This document shows positions 35,200 to 44,349 of a stretch of 64,000 nt of DNA, piece after piece. The DNA is from Peptococcaceae bacterium BICA1-7. GTDB lineage: Bacteria > Bacillota > Desulfotomaculia > Desulfotomaculales > Desulfocucumaceae. Below the pieces are notes generated by a model, which was not told the DNA's origin, searched no databases, and saw only the letters and a program-made list of their open reading frames with translations. How positions within the stretch are numbered: the first letter of the stretch is position 1; each line of letters starts with the position of its first letter. The stretch covers positions 248,001-312,000 of the forward strand of contig JUEB01000033.1 in the NCBI GenBank assembly GCA_000802095.1, in the 5' to 3' direction. Position numbers and translations under genes: made by a program.

Positions 35200-37125
35200 T
35201 TAATTCCTTCCCTGGTTTGCTGTTTTCAGCCTTCTCCATAGGGTGGTGCGGCTTATTCCCAGCTTTTTGGCCATACCCTCCCTGGAGCCGGGGTAAAGAC
35301 CGGCCACCTGGCCGATAATTCTGGTCTCAATCTCATCAATGGTACCCACATCCACGGTAATCTGCGGCTTTTTGCTGACATCCACATGGTTATTATCGAT
35401 AAGCCTGGATATGAGCGACTGTAATGTTGTAAAGCCCTGGGGGTCATCCTCCCCAATGGCGCAGTATCTTTCAGCCAGGTTTTCAAGCTCTCTGATATTA
35501 CCGGGCCAGGGGTAGCTCTTCAGCTTTTCAACCACCTGCTTTGGCAGGTGGCCCTGTATACCGCTGTCTTCTTTTCTCTTCAGCAGATGTAAAAACAAAA
35601 CCTGAATATCCCCGGCCCTTTCCCGAAGAGGAGGAACATATAATGAAAGAACATTAAGCCGGTAAAACAGGTCCTCCCGGAAGGTTGCCTTTTTCACCGC
35701 CTCTGACAGGTTGCGGTTGGAAGAGGCTATTATTCTCACATCAACCGGTATTACCCGGTTGCCTCCAACCCTCATCACTTCTTTTTGCTGTATAACCCTT
35801 AGGAGCCTTGCCTGCAGCTGAGGGCACAGTTCACTTATTTCATCCATAAAAATGCTCCCTCCGTGGGCCAGCTCAAAGAGGCCGGGCTTACCGCCACGCC
35901 GGGCGCCGGTAAAGGCTCCCTCCTCATAGCCGAACAGCTCGCTCTCCAGAAGGTTTTCAGGCAAAGCAGCACAGTTCACTGCCACAAAAGGGCCTGTGCA
36001 GCGGCTGCTTTCATTGTGTATGCTCTGGGCAAATAATTCTTTTCCGGTTCCGCTCTCACCGGTAATCATGACTGTAGACATGGTTTTGGCATATTTACGG
36101 GCCTGTGTTATTACATCTATTAAGGCAGGGCTCCTGCCCACTATGTCGGTAAAATGGTATTTTGCCAGCAGCCCCTTGTCATGAAGCTTTTGCCGGATAC
36201 TTTCTTCCATCTTTCTTATCTTGCTGATGCCTTGAAAATTGATCACCAGGCAACGGCCACCTCCACTGGTTTTAATGGGCATTCTGTTAACCAGAAATTC
36301 CTTCCCGGCATATAAAACTATTTCACCGGTAACTCTGGTTCCATTATCGTAAATTGCCATTAGTTCCGAAAAATTCTGTAAATTCTTTATGTTTTGACCC
36401 AGTATTTCTTCCCGGCGCAAACCAAGTAACTGCTCGGCCATAGGGTTGCAGAAAAAGATGGCGCCCCCTTCGTCCAGGGCTAACATCCCGTCATGTATAC
36501 TTTTTAGTATAGTGCTCAAACGATCTGCAAAAGCCCTGTTCTCCTGTTTGATGTCCATCATTTGTACAGCCCTGGCCACGGCTCCCCTGATGGATTCCTC
36601 ATTACTGTGCACAAAAATAGGATTGACATCCCAGTCCCTGGCTTTTTCAACTATGCAGGAGCCGGTGGCAATCATTGTCCTGATGCCCTGGACACATGCC
36701 AAATCAATCTGTTCTAACAGATCAGTACCGTTTTTATAATTATAAATATTAAAATCAATATTAAGCATTTCTTTATAGGTGTCAAAGTTCAGCTTAAAGG
36801 GGTTGCTCCTGTGCACCAGAAAACCAATAGGGGCTCCGTACAAAGCTCTGGCCTGATGCAGGGTGTTCATAACGTCAAAATTTGTAATATCAACCACTGA
36901 TACCGGTAAATCCACTGCCTTTTCCACCATTTGCGCGGTGGGCCCACGGGCCACCACCACATCAACAGCCTCTTCCCGGAGCCATTTTCTGGCTGCCTTG
37001 ACTGCGTCACCAAGTATTAGATGCTCAATGACAAATTCCGCATTAAAATCACGTCCTATTTTTTTGACCAGCCCGCTAAATTCACGGTAGGGCGCAAAAA
37101 CCCCTATTCTTATTTTTTTAGCCAT
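35200..37125 (-). CDS. PrpR-type sigma-54-dependent transcriptional activator
   Basis: A 641-residue enhancer-binding protein. In order: a PrpR_N sensor domain (about 1-175, PYREFSGLVKKIGRDF...TIATGSCIVEKARDWD); a PAS domain (about 195-300); and an AAA+ domain with Walker A GESGTGKE, the sigma-54 contact loop GAFTGARRGG and Walker B GGSIFMDEISEL. A Fis-type HTH (AKKLGISRTTLWRRL) lies at the end. I chose the ATG at 37125 after GGAGG. PrpR_N binds organic acid or acyl metabolites in propionate and related regulators. With many sigma-54 promoters nearby, it is the prime candidate activator of the acyl-CoA block. Confidence 0.94.
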   Translation of the reverse strand: MAKKIRIGVFAPYREFSGLVKKIGRDFNAEFVIEHLILGDAVKAARKWLREEAVDVVVARGPTAQMVEKAVDLPVSVVDITNFDVMNTLHQARALYGAPIGFLVHRSNPFKLNFDTYKEMLNIDFNIYNYKNGTDLLEQIDLACVQGIRTMIATGSCIVEKARDWDVNPIFVHSNEESIRGAVARAVQMMDIKQENRAFADRLSTILKSIHDGMLALDEGGAIFFCNPMAEQLLGLRREEILGQNIKNLQNFSELMAIYDNGTRVTGEIVLYAGKEFLVNRMPIKTSGGGRCLVINFQGISKIRKMEESIRQKLHDKGLLAKYHFTDIVGRSPALIDVITQARKYAKTMSTVMITGESGTGKELFAQSIHNESSRCTGPFVAVNCAALPENLLESELFGYEEGAFTGARRGGKPGLFELAHGGSIFMDEISELCPQLQARLLRVIQQKEVMRVGGNRVIPVDVRIIASSNRNLSEAVKKATFREDLFYRLNVLSLYVPPLRERAGDIQVLFLHLLKRKEDSGIQGHLPKQVVEKLKSYPWPGNIRELENLAERYCAIGEDDPQGFTTLQSLISRLIDNNHVDVSKKPQITVDVGTIDEIETRIIGQVAGLYPGSREGMAKKLGISRTTLWRRLKTANQGRN

Positions 37126-37315
37126 GACACTGCCTCCGTACTTTAATAAGTTTCTTATGGCAGGTACCTTGCTGACGGATACGCCTGAAATCAACTGTAT
37201 GGAGGACCGGATTCATAAAGGCTTTCAGTCATACCCGGACGGAAATGTTTTAAGGTATTTTACCATAGTGCCAGCCGGCAGGTGAACAGATGAGCCGGGA
37301 ACGGTTATGCTGGGG

Positions 37316-38503
37316 CTACGGAAGAAGCTCTATTATAAAGGCGCAGGCAGGTCCTCCGCTGCCGCACAGAGATGCGCAGCCCAGCCTGCCGCCCCGAATT
37401 CTCAGCTGGGTAATGAGGCTCAATATCAGTCGCGCTCCGGTGGCTCCCACCGGGTGTCCCAGGGCAATCCCCGAGCCAGCGGCGTTGATGCTGTCCAGAT
37501 CTATTCCCAGCTCCCTGTTTACCCCTAAAAACTGCGCGGCGAACGCCTCGTTTATTTCCCAGTAATCTATGTCCTCCTGCTTGAGGCCGGCGAATTTTAG
37601 CGCCCTGCGAACCGCAGGAACAACTCCCATACCCATTATGCGCGGCTCAACGGCCCCTGACGCCGTGGCCACCACCTTTGCCCAGGGCTTAATCCCCAGC
37701 TCTTTGGCGCCTTCGGCGGACATCATAATAAGGGCGGCTCCCCCGTCATTAAGGCCGGAGGCATTGCCGGCAGTAACCGTGCCGTCCTTTTTGAAGGCAG
37801 GCCTAAGGCTGGACAGGGACTCCATGGAGGTATCCGCCCGGGGATGTTCATCGGTGTCCACTATGCGAACGCCCTTTTTTTCTTTAATCTCCACCGGAAT
37901 AATCTCATCCCTGAACCAGCCGGCGGCCATAGCCCTGCAGGCGCGCCGGTGGCTTCTCAGAGCGTGCTCGTCCTGCTCCTCCCGGCTTATCCCGTATTCT
38001 TCAGCTATATTCTCAGCTGTAACTCCCATATGATAGCCTGCAATATCACATATGAGCCCGCCTTTCATGAGTCCGTCCACCATTTGCCCGCCGTTATTCA
38101 GACGATACCCCTGGCGGGCGTTATAAAGATAGTAGGGGGTGTTGGTCATGCTTTCAATGCCCACCACAGCCCCGGTGTTCACTTTGCCCAGCATAATTTC
38201 CTGGGCCAGAATTTCCGCCGCCCGCATTGAGGAGGGGCACTGCTGGTGTACTGTAACCGCCACCGAATCCACCGGGCAGTCCGATCGCAGGGCCACATGT
38301 CGAGCGCTGTTGCCCGGGGCGGAGGACTGGTTGCAGTGGCCGCCCACCACCTCTTCAATAAGGCCTGCGCCGACACCGGCTTTTTTCAGGGCGCCTTTCA
38401 GCGCAATCACTCCCAGGTCCACCGGACTTAAGCTTCCCAGCGATCCCAAGAAATCCCCGATAGGGGTTCGTGCTGCTCCCACTATAAAAACTTCCCTCAA
38501 CAC
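37316..38503 (-). CDS. thiolase family protein
   Basis: A 395-residue thiolase. The nucleophilic Cys is in TVHQQCPSSMRAA, with NEAFAAQFLG, GSGIALGHPVGATGARL and the second Cys in SLCGSGGP. CPSS in place of the usual CxSG suggests a distinct subgroup. The start is GTG at 38503 or TTG at 38500, both within reach of AGAGGAG. A sigma-54 promoter lies 48-63 bases upstream. It lies upstream of, and on the same strand as, the PrpR-type regulator, about 190 bases apart. Confidence 0.9.
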   Translation of the reverse strand: MLREVFIVGAARTPIGDFLGSLGSLSPVDLGVIALKGALKKAGVGAGLIEEVVGGHCNQSSAPGNSARHVALRSDCPVDSVAVTVHQQCPSSMRAAEILAQEIMLGKVNTGAVVGIESMTNTPYYLYNARQGYRLNNGGQMVDGLMKGGLICDIAGYHMGVTAENIAEEYGISREEQDEHALRSHRRACRAMAAGWFRDEIIPVEIKEKKGVRIVDTDEHPRADTSMESLSSLRPAFKKDGTVTAGNASGLNDGGAALIMMSAEGAKELGIKPWAKVVATASGAVEPRIMGMGVVPAVRRALKFAGLKQEDIDYWEINEAFAAQFLGVNRELGIDLDSINAAGSGIALGHPVGATGARLILSLITQLRIRGGRLGCASLCGSGGPACAFIIELLP

Positions 38504-38550
38504 CGCAACTCCTCTCTGATCCAAAGGGCTTTAATATCTATTTTATAGAA

Positions 38551-38566
38551 AGCATAAACCGTGCCT
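38551..38566 (-). promoter_or_regulatory. sigma-54 promoter of the third thiolase gene
   Basis: On the minus strand AGGCAC-GGTTT-ATGCT has GG-N10-GC spacing and a -24 box matching GGCACG. Transcription would begin near 38539. Confidence 0.65.
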
Positions 38567-38619
38567 TAAAGACCGGTGGGCCCCTATTTATTTATCTAAA
38601 AAAATTGTGTAAGGATAAT

Positions 38620-38671
38620 TCCCCTCTTTATTGCGGGGTGAAGGGCCGGTAGACTTAGGGGCGGCAGGGTG
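38620..38671. repeat. dispersed GC-rich repeat, inverted copy of 34912-34962
   Basis: Shares TTGCGGGGTGA, CCGGTAG and GGGGCGGCAG blocks in order with the complement of 34912-34962. The rest of the gap to 38920 shows no gene. Confidence 0.6.
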
Positions 38672-38920
38672 TTTTTTTACGGGACACCTCCGGAAGTCCA
38701 CCTGGTAATATTGTTTGGCGATGCGTTAATGTATCGTAGGGCGGGCTAGCATGTTCCGGTACCTTCTTTATGCTGCTGGTGCCTGGTTTTACAGCTATGG
38801 AGGACTCTTAATGCCCTGATGCGGATCGGTATCAGAAGTCTGCTGGCATTCACTGGTGCTCTAAAAAGTAATATTCAATTGCAGAAATGACCGTCCGGCA
38901 ACTTGTAGCCCTGGCCAGGT

Positions 38921-38936
38921 GATGCAATATTGTATC
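38921..38936. promoter_or_regulatory. near-palindrome upstream of the CBS/PAS activator promoter
   Basis: GATGCAATATTGTATC is palindromic but for one base pair and lies 22 bases before the -35 box of the downstream gene. It is a possible regulator site. Confidence 0.35.
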
Positions 38937-38958
38937 AAACTATTTTTTTGATGCATTC

Positions 38959-38987
38959 TTGTTTCGATATAGAAAAGAATTTATACT
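38959..38987 (+). promoter_or_regulatory. sigma-A promoter of the CBS/PAS activator gene
   Basis: TTGTTT (38959-38964), a 17-base spacer and TATACT (38982-38987), followed by a leader of about 70 bases to the ATG. Confidence 0.65.
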
Positions 38988-39065
38988 GAAAGAAAATACG
39001 GGTTGGCTAAAATGGTGTATAAACCCGGCCAGAAGAAGTGCTGAGTTTAAAAAAGGGGGTACGGA

Positions 39066-41252
39066 ATGATGGCAGCGGGGAGATCCGGAGGGAAAGACAA
39101 ATGGGTCATGATTGGTCAGGGCCTATTGCAGGACGGAGCCAATATCATAATAAAGAGCTCATTAAAAATAAAAGATTTTATGCGTCATAATCCTTCGATT
39201 CTCAATACCCACGCCCCTCTCAGGTCGGCTGCCGAGATAATAGTCAACAGTAAAATCGACGGAGTTCCCATTGTTGACGATAGTGGGTGCATGGTTGGCC
39301 TGGTAACCAAAACACTGGTCTTAAGAGAAATGCTGGCCGGAACAGACCTTGAAATCCCGGTCAGTCAAATAATGATTACAAAGGTGATATCAACCGGCCC
39401 GGAAGAGGACGTGGCCAGGCTTATTACGGTTAATGTGGGAAATCTTCCGGTGGTGAGGGAGGGTAAGGTAATAGGCATTGTAACCCTGTCAGACACAATA
39501 AGGGCCTATTTCAGCTCGTTAATGACACTGAGGGAAGAGCTGAACACCATCATTGACTCTACCCATAACGGAATTCTCACTGTTAATGATGAAGGCAAGG
39601 TAATACTTATTAATAAGGCTGCCGAGGACTTCCTGGGACTGACGCGGGAAGCTGTGGTGGGGCAGCCGGTGAGTAAAGTATTCCCCCAAAGCCGGATGCT
39701 GGAGATATTGAAAACAGGCAGGGCTGATTTTGGCTGGAAAATAGTATATGGTGACAGGGTTTTTATTTCCAACCAGACACCGGTGGTCAGCAGCGGGCAG
39801 ATTATTGGAGCGGTGGCAGTATTTCAGGATATTTCCGAGCTGGAACTTATTTCCGAGGAGCTAAACTATACCAAGCAGATGAAGGAGGAGCTGGATGCCA
39901 TCATTGAGTCCTCCTTTGACGGAATCCATGTCACTGATGGCGGGGGAAAGACACTTCACGTCAACCGCGCCTTCAGCAGAATTACCGGCAGGACTCACGG
40001 TGAATTGATGGGGATATCAGTCCAGGAGCTGGTAGAGGAGGGGATTTATTCCCAGCCGCCAACCAGCATGGTGCTTAGCCGGCGCGGTCCGGTTACCTTC
40101 TCCCAGATATCCAGGCCCGGGAACACTGTCATGATCACCGCCAATCCTGTTTTTGATAAGCAGGGAAGCCTATTTCGGGTGGTTATCAACGCCCGTGACA
40201 TGACTGAATTGGATATTCTTAAAAACCAGCTGGAACAGGCTCAGAATTTAACCCGGCACCTGCGGGAAAAGCTGGATAAATTTAATCTGGCAGATCAGTA
40301 TGTGATCCGCTCTCAGAAATCCAGGGATCTGGTAGATCTATGCATCCGGCTGGGCCAGGTGGACGCAACAGTGCTAATCCAGGGAGAGTCGGGAGTGGGC
40401 AAGGAAATAACCGCCCAAATAATCCATAGCAACAGCACCAGGCAGTCCAGGCCAATGATAAGCGTCAACTGTGCCGCCATTCCCGAGGCGCTTCTGGAGT
40501 CAGAGCTGTTTGGCTACGCCGCCGGAGCCTTTACAGGGGCCAGTAAGAACGGGAAGCCTGGTATTTTTGAGACAGCCCACGAGGGGACTCTTTTCCTGGA
40601 CGAGATAGCCGAACTGCCTCTCAATTTGCAGGCCAAGCTCCTGAGGGCAATACAGGAGAAAGAAATTACCCGGGTGGGCAGCAACAGCCCCATAACCGTC
40701 GATGTGCGCCTTATTGCAGCTACAAACCGGGACCTCCGGGAAATGGTCCAGCTTAAGGAATTTAGAAAAGACCTGTTTTACAGGCTCAATGTGGTGCCGG
40801 TGGTGGTCCCTCCACTGAGGGAGAGAAAAGCCGAAATACCATTTTTTGTAGCCCATTTCCTTAATAAATTTAATGCCCGGTATGGTTTTTATAAAAACAT
40901 TGATGAGCGGGCCATCAAAGATTTAATGGAGTATCACTGGCCCGGCAATGTCAGGGAATTGGAAAACCTCATCGAAAGAGTGGTGGTTACCTATCCCGGT
41001 CAGATTATAAGGCACATTAACCTGAAAGAGATGGACTCCGGGGTAAACGAGAATATGCATATAGATCTCTTTGCCGGATACAAACTCAAGACCGCAGTGG
41101 AGCAGTTGGAAAAGTATCTGATTCAGAGCTCTCTGGAAACATTCGGATCAACACGCAAAGTTGCTTTGGAGCTGGGTGTAAGCCAGCCCACCGTTGTTCG
41201 AAAGGCCAGCAAGTATGGGATCAAAATAAGGGAATCCTTAAAAGACTGCTGA
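39066..41252 (+). CDS. sigma-54-dependent activator with CBS pair and PAS domains
   Basis: A 728-residue enhancer-binding protein. Two CBS domains span about 35-150 (a Bateman module, which in other proteins binds adenine nucleotides). Two PAS domains follow (about 155-270 and 285-395), then an AAA+ domain (about 410-650) with GESGVGKE, the [10 protein letters not shown] loop and [12 protein letters not shown]. The C-terminal HTH is atypical ([20 protein letters not shown]), closer to TyrR-like ends than Fis. CBS suggests control by cellular energy charge as well as by a PAS ligand. It is monocistronic under a sigma-A promoter and is probably a second regulator of nearby sigma-54 promoters. 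AAAGGGGG precedes the ATG. Confidence 0.93.
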   Translation: MMAAGRSGGKDKWVMIGQGLLQDGANIIIKSSLKIKDFMRHNPSILNTHAPLRSAAEIIVNSKIDGVPIVDDSGCMVGLVTKTLVLREMLAGTDLEIPVSQIMITKVISTGPEEDVARLITVNVGNLPVVREGKVIGIVTLSDTIRAYFSSLMTLREELNTIIDSTHNGILTVNDEGKVILINKAAEDFLGLTREAVVGQPVSKVFPQSRMLEILKTGRADFGWKIVYGDRVFISNQTPVVSSGQIIGAVAVFQDISELELISEELNYTKQMKEELDAIIESSFDGIHVTDGGGKTLHVNRAFSRITGRTHGELMGISVQELVEEGIYSQPPTSMVLSRRGPVTFSQISRPGNTVMITANPVFDKQGSLFRVVINARDMTELDILKNQLEQAQNLTRHLREKLDKFNLADQYVIRSQKSRDLVDLCIRLGQVDATVLIQGESGVGKEITAQIIHSNSTRQSRPMISVNCAAIPEALLESELFGYAAGAFTGASKNGKPGIFETAHEGTLFLDEIAELPLNLQAKLLRAIQEKEITRVGSNSPITVDVRLIAATNRDLREMVQLKEFRKDLFYRLNVVPVVVPPLRERKAEIPFFVAHFLNKFNARYGFYKNIDERAIKDLMEYHWPGNVRELENLIERVVVTYPGQIIRHINLKEMDSGVNENMHIDLFAGYKLKTAVEQLEKYLIQSSLETFGSTRKVALELGVSQPTVVRKASKYGIKIRESLKDC

Positions 41253-41381
41253 TTTCTGCCCAGGCCTGACTGACACCCTTACAGCATAAAATCCCAGGTT
41301 ATGGAATATGGCAAGGTTCCTGTTTTTGCACGGCAGCTTTCCTCCGCCGGGCCTGCTGGATAAAACTGTGGTTGTGGGAAT

Positions 41382-42080
41382 CTAGCCCCGGCAGGAGCTA
41401 GTCAAACGGTAGCCGGTTCCCCATAGTGTTTCAATAAACTCTGGATTTGACGGGTCTTTTTCTATCTTTTTTCTTATTTTTTGTATATGCACGGCCACGG
41501 TTGCCGTATCCCCATAGTTATCGTCTCCCCATATGGCCGCCAGAAGGTGTTCCTTTGAAAACACCATGTTGGGGTGGGAAGCAAGAAAAAGTAAAAGCTC
41601 ATACTCCTTGGCGGTCATCTGGACCTCCCTGCCGTTGACGGATACCTGGTGGGAGGCCGTATTGATTTCAAGTCCCCCGTGAGTGATTACTTCAGTGGTA
41701 GCTATGCTGCCTTTAAGCCGCTCATATCTTTTGATATGAGACTTGACCCTGGCCACCAGCTCCCCCGGGCTGAATGGCTTGGTCAGATAATCATCGGCGC
41801 CGTACTCCAGCCCTCTAATCTTACTGATATCTTCATCTTTGGCCGAGACCACCACCACCGGCACGTCAAGTCTTTTTCTTATTTCTTTAATTATTTCAAA
41901 GCCGTCTCTGCCGGACAGCATAAGATCCACAATAATTACGTCATAATTGCCCGTAAGGGATCTCTTCAGCCCCAGGGCCCCATCCTGGACGATGTCGGCC
42001 TTAAACCCGTTTAACTGAAGATAGTCCTTTTCCAGTTCGGCAATATTCAGATCATCCTCGATAATCAATATCCGTTTCAT
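41382..42080 (-). CDS. OmpR/PhoB-family response regulator
   Basis: A 232-residue response regulator. The receiver has the acidic pair EDD (residues 8-10), the phospho-acceptor in VIIVDLML (about Asp52) and Lys in YLTKPF (about 101). The winged-helix domain carries MTAKEYELLLFLASHPNMVFSKEHLL. Its start overlaps the end of the kinase gene by 29 bases and has AGGAGG inside that gene. It is the output of the adjacent membrane kinase. Confidence 0.94.
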   Translation of the reverse strand: MKRILIIEDDLNIAELEKDYLQLNGFKADIVQDGALGLKRSLTGNYDVIIVDLMLSGRDGFEIIKEIRKRLDVPVVVVSAKDEDISKIRGLEYGADDYLTKPFSPGELVARVKSHIKRYERLKGSIATTEVITHGGLEINTASHQVSVNGREVQMTAKEYELLLFLASHPNMVFSKEHLLAAIWGDDNYGDTATVAVHIQKIRKKIEKDPSNPEFIETLWGTGYRLTSSCRG

Positions 42081-43245
42081 CAGGAGCCTCCTTCACAAAT
42101 GAGCCGGTAAAAGGAAGTGTGAGCACAAAGCAGGTGCCGCCGCCCTCCTGGCTGGAGGCCGTAATCCTTCCCCCGTGGGCTTCCACCAGTTCCCTGGCGA
42201 TAGCCAAACCGAGCCCGGTGCTCACCAGATCCTTTGTGCGTTCATTATCGATGCGGTAGAACCTGTCAAAAATGTGGGGTAGCTTGTCTGCGGTAATTCC
42301 CGGCCCGTTGTCGCTCAGCTCAATACAGGCAAAGTCACCCTGTTTCGATAGTCCGGCCTTTATGACTAAATCCTTCTCCGGCCCATACTTTAAAGCATTG
42401 CTGACTATATTCCTGATGGCCTGATGCATTCTTTTCCTGTCCATAAGAACAGGTAAATCCTGTTCCATCAGGTCAGTGTACACAAGCTGCACCTGCCTTT
42501 CTGACAGCTCAAATCTGAATTCTTCCATCAGGTCACTCAGAAAAGCCCGGATAGGAACACTGGCATATTGGAATTCCAATTTTTGCATATCCAGCTTGGA
42601 AAAAAGGAAAAGATCATCTATAAGCTTGTTCACATAAACTGTATTCCGATGTATTATCTGCAGATATTTTTTCTTGTTTTCCGGGGGCATCTGCCCGTCC
42701 AGAATGGCCTCAACATATCCCTGAAGGGAGGTAATGGGGGTTTTTAAGTCATGAGATATGTTGGCAACCAGTGCTTTTCTGTTTTCTTCATATTCAGACT
42801 TGACTTTTTCACTTTCTCCCAGCTTGCGCGCCATTTCATTGAAGGAAGCAACCAGCAGGCCTATTTCATTCTTCATGGCACACTCTACTTTTACATCATA
42901 ATTACCCCTGGCAATTTCATTTACCCCGTTTTTTAAATCTTCGATGGGCCTGAAAACTCTCTTTTCCAGGCGCAGAAGAAATAATACCTGTATTATTTCT
43001 TTTACAATGAGCATTACTGCGATAAATATAACAATGGCTTTAAGTCCGGCCAGCTTAAACAGTAAAATGACTATCAACAGATTGAACAGCAGTGCAAACG
43101 GGCGAAAATACCTCACGGATTTGTGCATCCTGTGAAATTCCCGGTGATATATATAGCGTTGATCAATAAAATTGCAATACTCCGTATGCCTTCTTTGTTG
43201 ACTTCTTAGTTTCTGGAAAAACTGTCTTTGTTTGTTCTTATCCAT
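42052..43245 (-). CDS. membrane sensor histidine kinase with HAMP domain
   Basis: A 397-residue kinase. Two hydrophobic segments near residues 45-85 lie close together, leaving almost no extracytoplasmic loop, so it may sense from within the membrane or through another protein. HAMP (about 85-140), HisKA with NISHDLKTPITS, and HATPase_c (DNGPGI, STGLGLAIA) follow. I chose the ATG at 43245 after GGTGGTAGGT over an upstream GTG. The neighbouring His/Cys-rich protein gene upstream may be linked in function. Confidence 0.93.
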   Translation of the reverse strand: MDKNKQRQFFQKLRSQQRRHTEYCNFIDQRYIYHREFHRMHKSVRYFRPFALLFNLLIVILLFKLAGLKAIVIFIAVMLIVKEIIQVLFLLRLEKRVFRPIEDLKNGVNEIARGNYDVKVECAMKNEIGLLVASFNEMARKLGESEKVKSEYEENRKALVANISHDLKTPITSLQGYVEAILDGQMPPENKKKYLQIIHRNTVYVNKLIDDLFLFSKLDMQKLEFQYASVPIRAFLSDLMEEFRFELSERQVQLVYTDLMEQDLPVLMDRKRMHQAIRNIVSNALKYGPEKDLVIKAGLSKQGDFACIELSDNGPGITADKLPHIFDRFYRIDNERTKDLVSTGLGLAIARELVEAHGGRITASSQEGGGTCFVLTLPFTGSFVKEAPDETDIDYRG

Positions 43246-43307
43246 ACCTACCACCCGTCGCACTGTTTAATAGCTTTATACTATTATATACCCTGGAAAA
43301 ACAAAGC

Positions 43308-43342
43308 CCTAAAGGAAAAAGAAAAACCGGCGCTAAACCGGT
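43308..43342 (-). terminator. weak intrinsic terminator
   Basis: On the minus strand ACCGG, a seven-base loop, CCGGT and TTTTCTTTTTCC. It could end the His/Cys-rich gene transcript before the kinase gene. The stem is only five base pairs. Confidence 0.45.
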
Positions 43343-43467
43343 CAGTCTTTTGGCTTGCCCTTGAGCCGCCTGAAGGCCGCAATGGCCACTTTACGGGCTC
43401 TTCTCACAGGCCGGGCAGCCGATGCAATTCCGCAGGAGCGCCTATAGTCCGGCAGTCATTACCCGGC

Positions 43468-44157
43468 TCACCAGGTAAAGCGCAGCTCTGCCTGCAAGTC
43501 CATGTGGCGAGGACTATTAAGAGGATCTTTTGTCCTTCCCTCAATCATTAAAGTAACTTTTTCTATTTCCCTGTTTTTGTTGATGAGAATGTTCAATCCG
43601 GCCTTTAAATCATCCAGGTCTGAGAATTCTTTGCACACGCACTGGTGGCCGTTATGGTGCTGAGCCATTTTGTGGAGCAGCTTTTCATGGATAGTTTTTT
43701 TCATCTCCCCGGTAATATCAGCAAAATCCAGGGAAAGTACGGTGCTTTTATCCTCCTGATCCTTAACTTTCATGCTGTTTAAAACACTTAACAGGAACGA
43801 TAGCCTGGCCAGTCTCTCTTTAAGTCCGCAGCAGGGGCCGGTATGACCATGGTGGGAATGGTGGCCGTGACAGTGGTGAGCCATAATGCGGCCCATAAAG
43901 CTATGCTGACCCCCGCCGTGGCAACTGGACCGGTCAAATTGTGTACTGCTCTCATGCTTCACTTTTTTCCCTTCGCAGTCCATTTCCAGGGAAAATTTTG
44001 CCTTAATACTTCCTTCGGCCATATTTTTTTCAAACTCATTGTCAAGTCCCAGTATTTTTACCTGGTCCCTGCGGCCTTCCAGTTTGAGAGTCCCACTGAG
44101 GGATTCCTTGTCTTTCATGGTGGTGATCACATCATATAGAAGCTTGATTTTACTCAT
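43468..44157 (-). CDS. His/Cys-rich protein of unknown function
   Basis: A 229-residue protein without signal peptide or membrane segment; I do not recognise the family. The N-terminal part (1-75) and C-terminal part (180-229) look like beta-rich halves with related wording (SGTLKLEGRRDQVKI and EKVTLMIEGRTKDP). Between them is a metal-site-like tract with many His and several Cys (about residues 80-112, CHGGG...HHCHGHHSHHGH...CC). A second HHNGHQCVC motif lies near 163-171. A role in metal binding or metal stress is plausible. It lies upstream of a two-component system on the same strand. AAAGGAGG precedes the ATG. Confidence 0.75.
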   Translation of the reverse strand: MSKIKLLYDVITTMKDKESLSGTLKLEGRRDQVKILGLDNEFEKNMAEGSIKAKFSLEMDCEGKKVKHESSTQFDRSSCHGGGQHSFMGRIMAHHCHGHHSHHGHTGPCCGLKERLARLSFLLSVLNSMKVKDQEDKSTVLSLDFADITGEMKKTIHEKLLHKMAQHHNGHQCVCKEFSDLDDLKAGLNILINKNREIEKVTLMIEGRTKDPLNSPRHMDLQAELRFTW

Positions 44158-44279
44158 TACAACGACCTCCTTTTTTATAATAAGGTCATTGTAGAAGAAA
44201 TCTTTAAACAGCCCTTAAAGAATTTATAAAAATTTTATAAAAATGAATAAATAGTTTATAAATTATCCGTCCTGATCGG

Positions 44280-44318
44280 ATCAACCCCGGCCAGGGGTAT
44301 CCCCGGCACGGGGTTGAT
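44280..44318. other. large GC-rich hairpin after the acidic stalk protein gene
   Basis: ATCAACCCCG and CGGGGTTGAT enclose a second GGGG-TAT-CCCC stem. There is no T-run. It may terminate or stabilise the 3' end of the leftward transcript that stops at 44350. Confidence 0.5.
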
Positions 44319-44349
44319 TATATAGAAGCCTTAATTTATCAAAGAACCT

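Noticed and set aside
35039-35239. 66-residue open frame overlapping the end of the PrpR-type regulator
   Set aside because: It consists of the terminator and dispersed-repeat mosaic and overlaps a certain gene in another frame; no start site.
43345-43467. Possible 20-codon basic peptide frame between kinase and His-rich genes
   Set aside because: No ribosome binding site and too short to judge.
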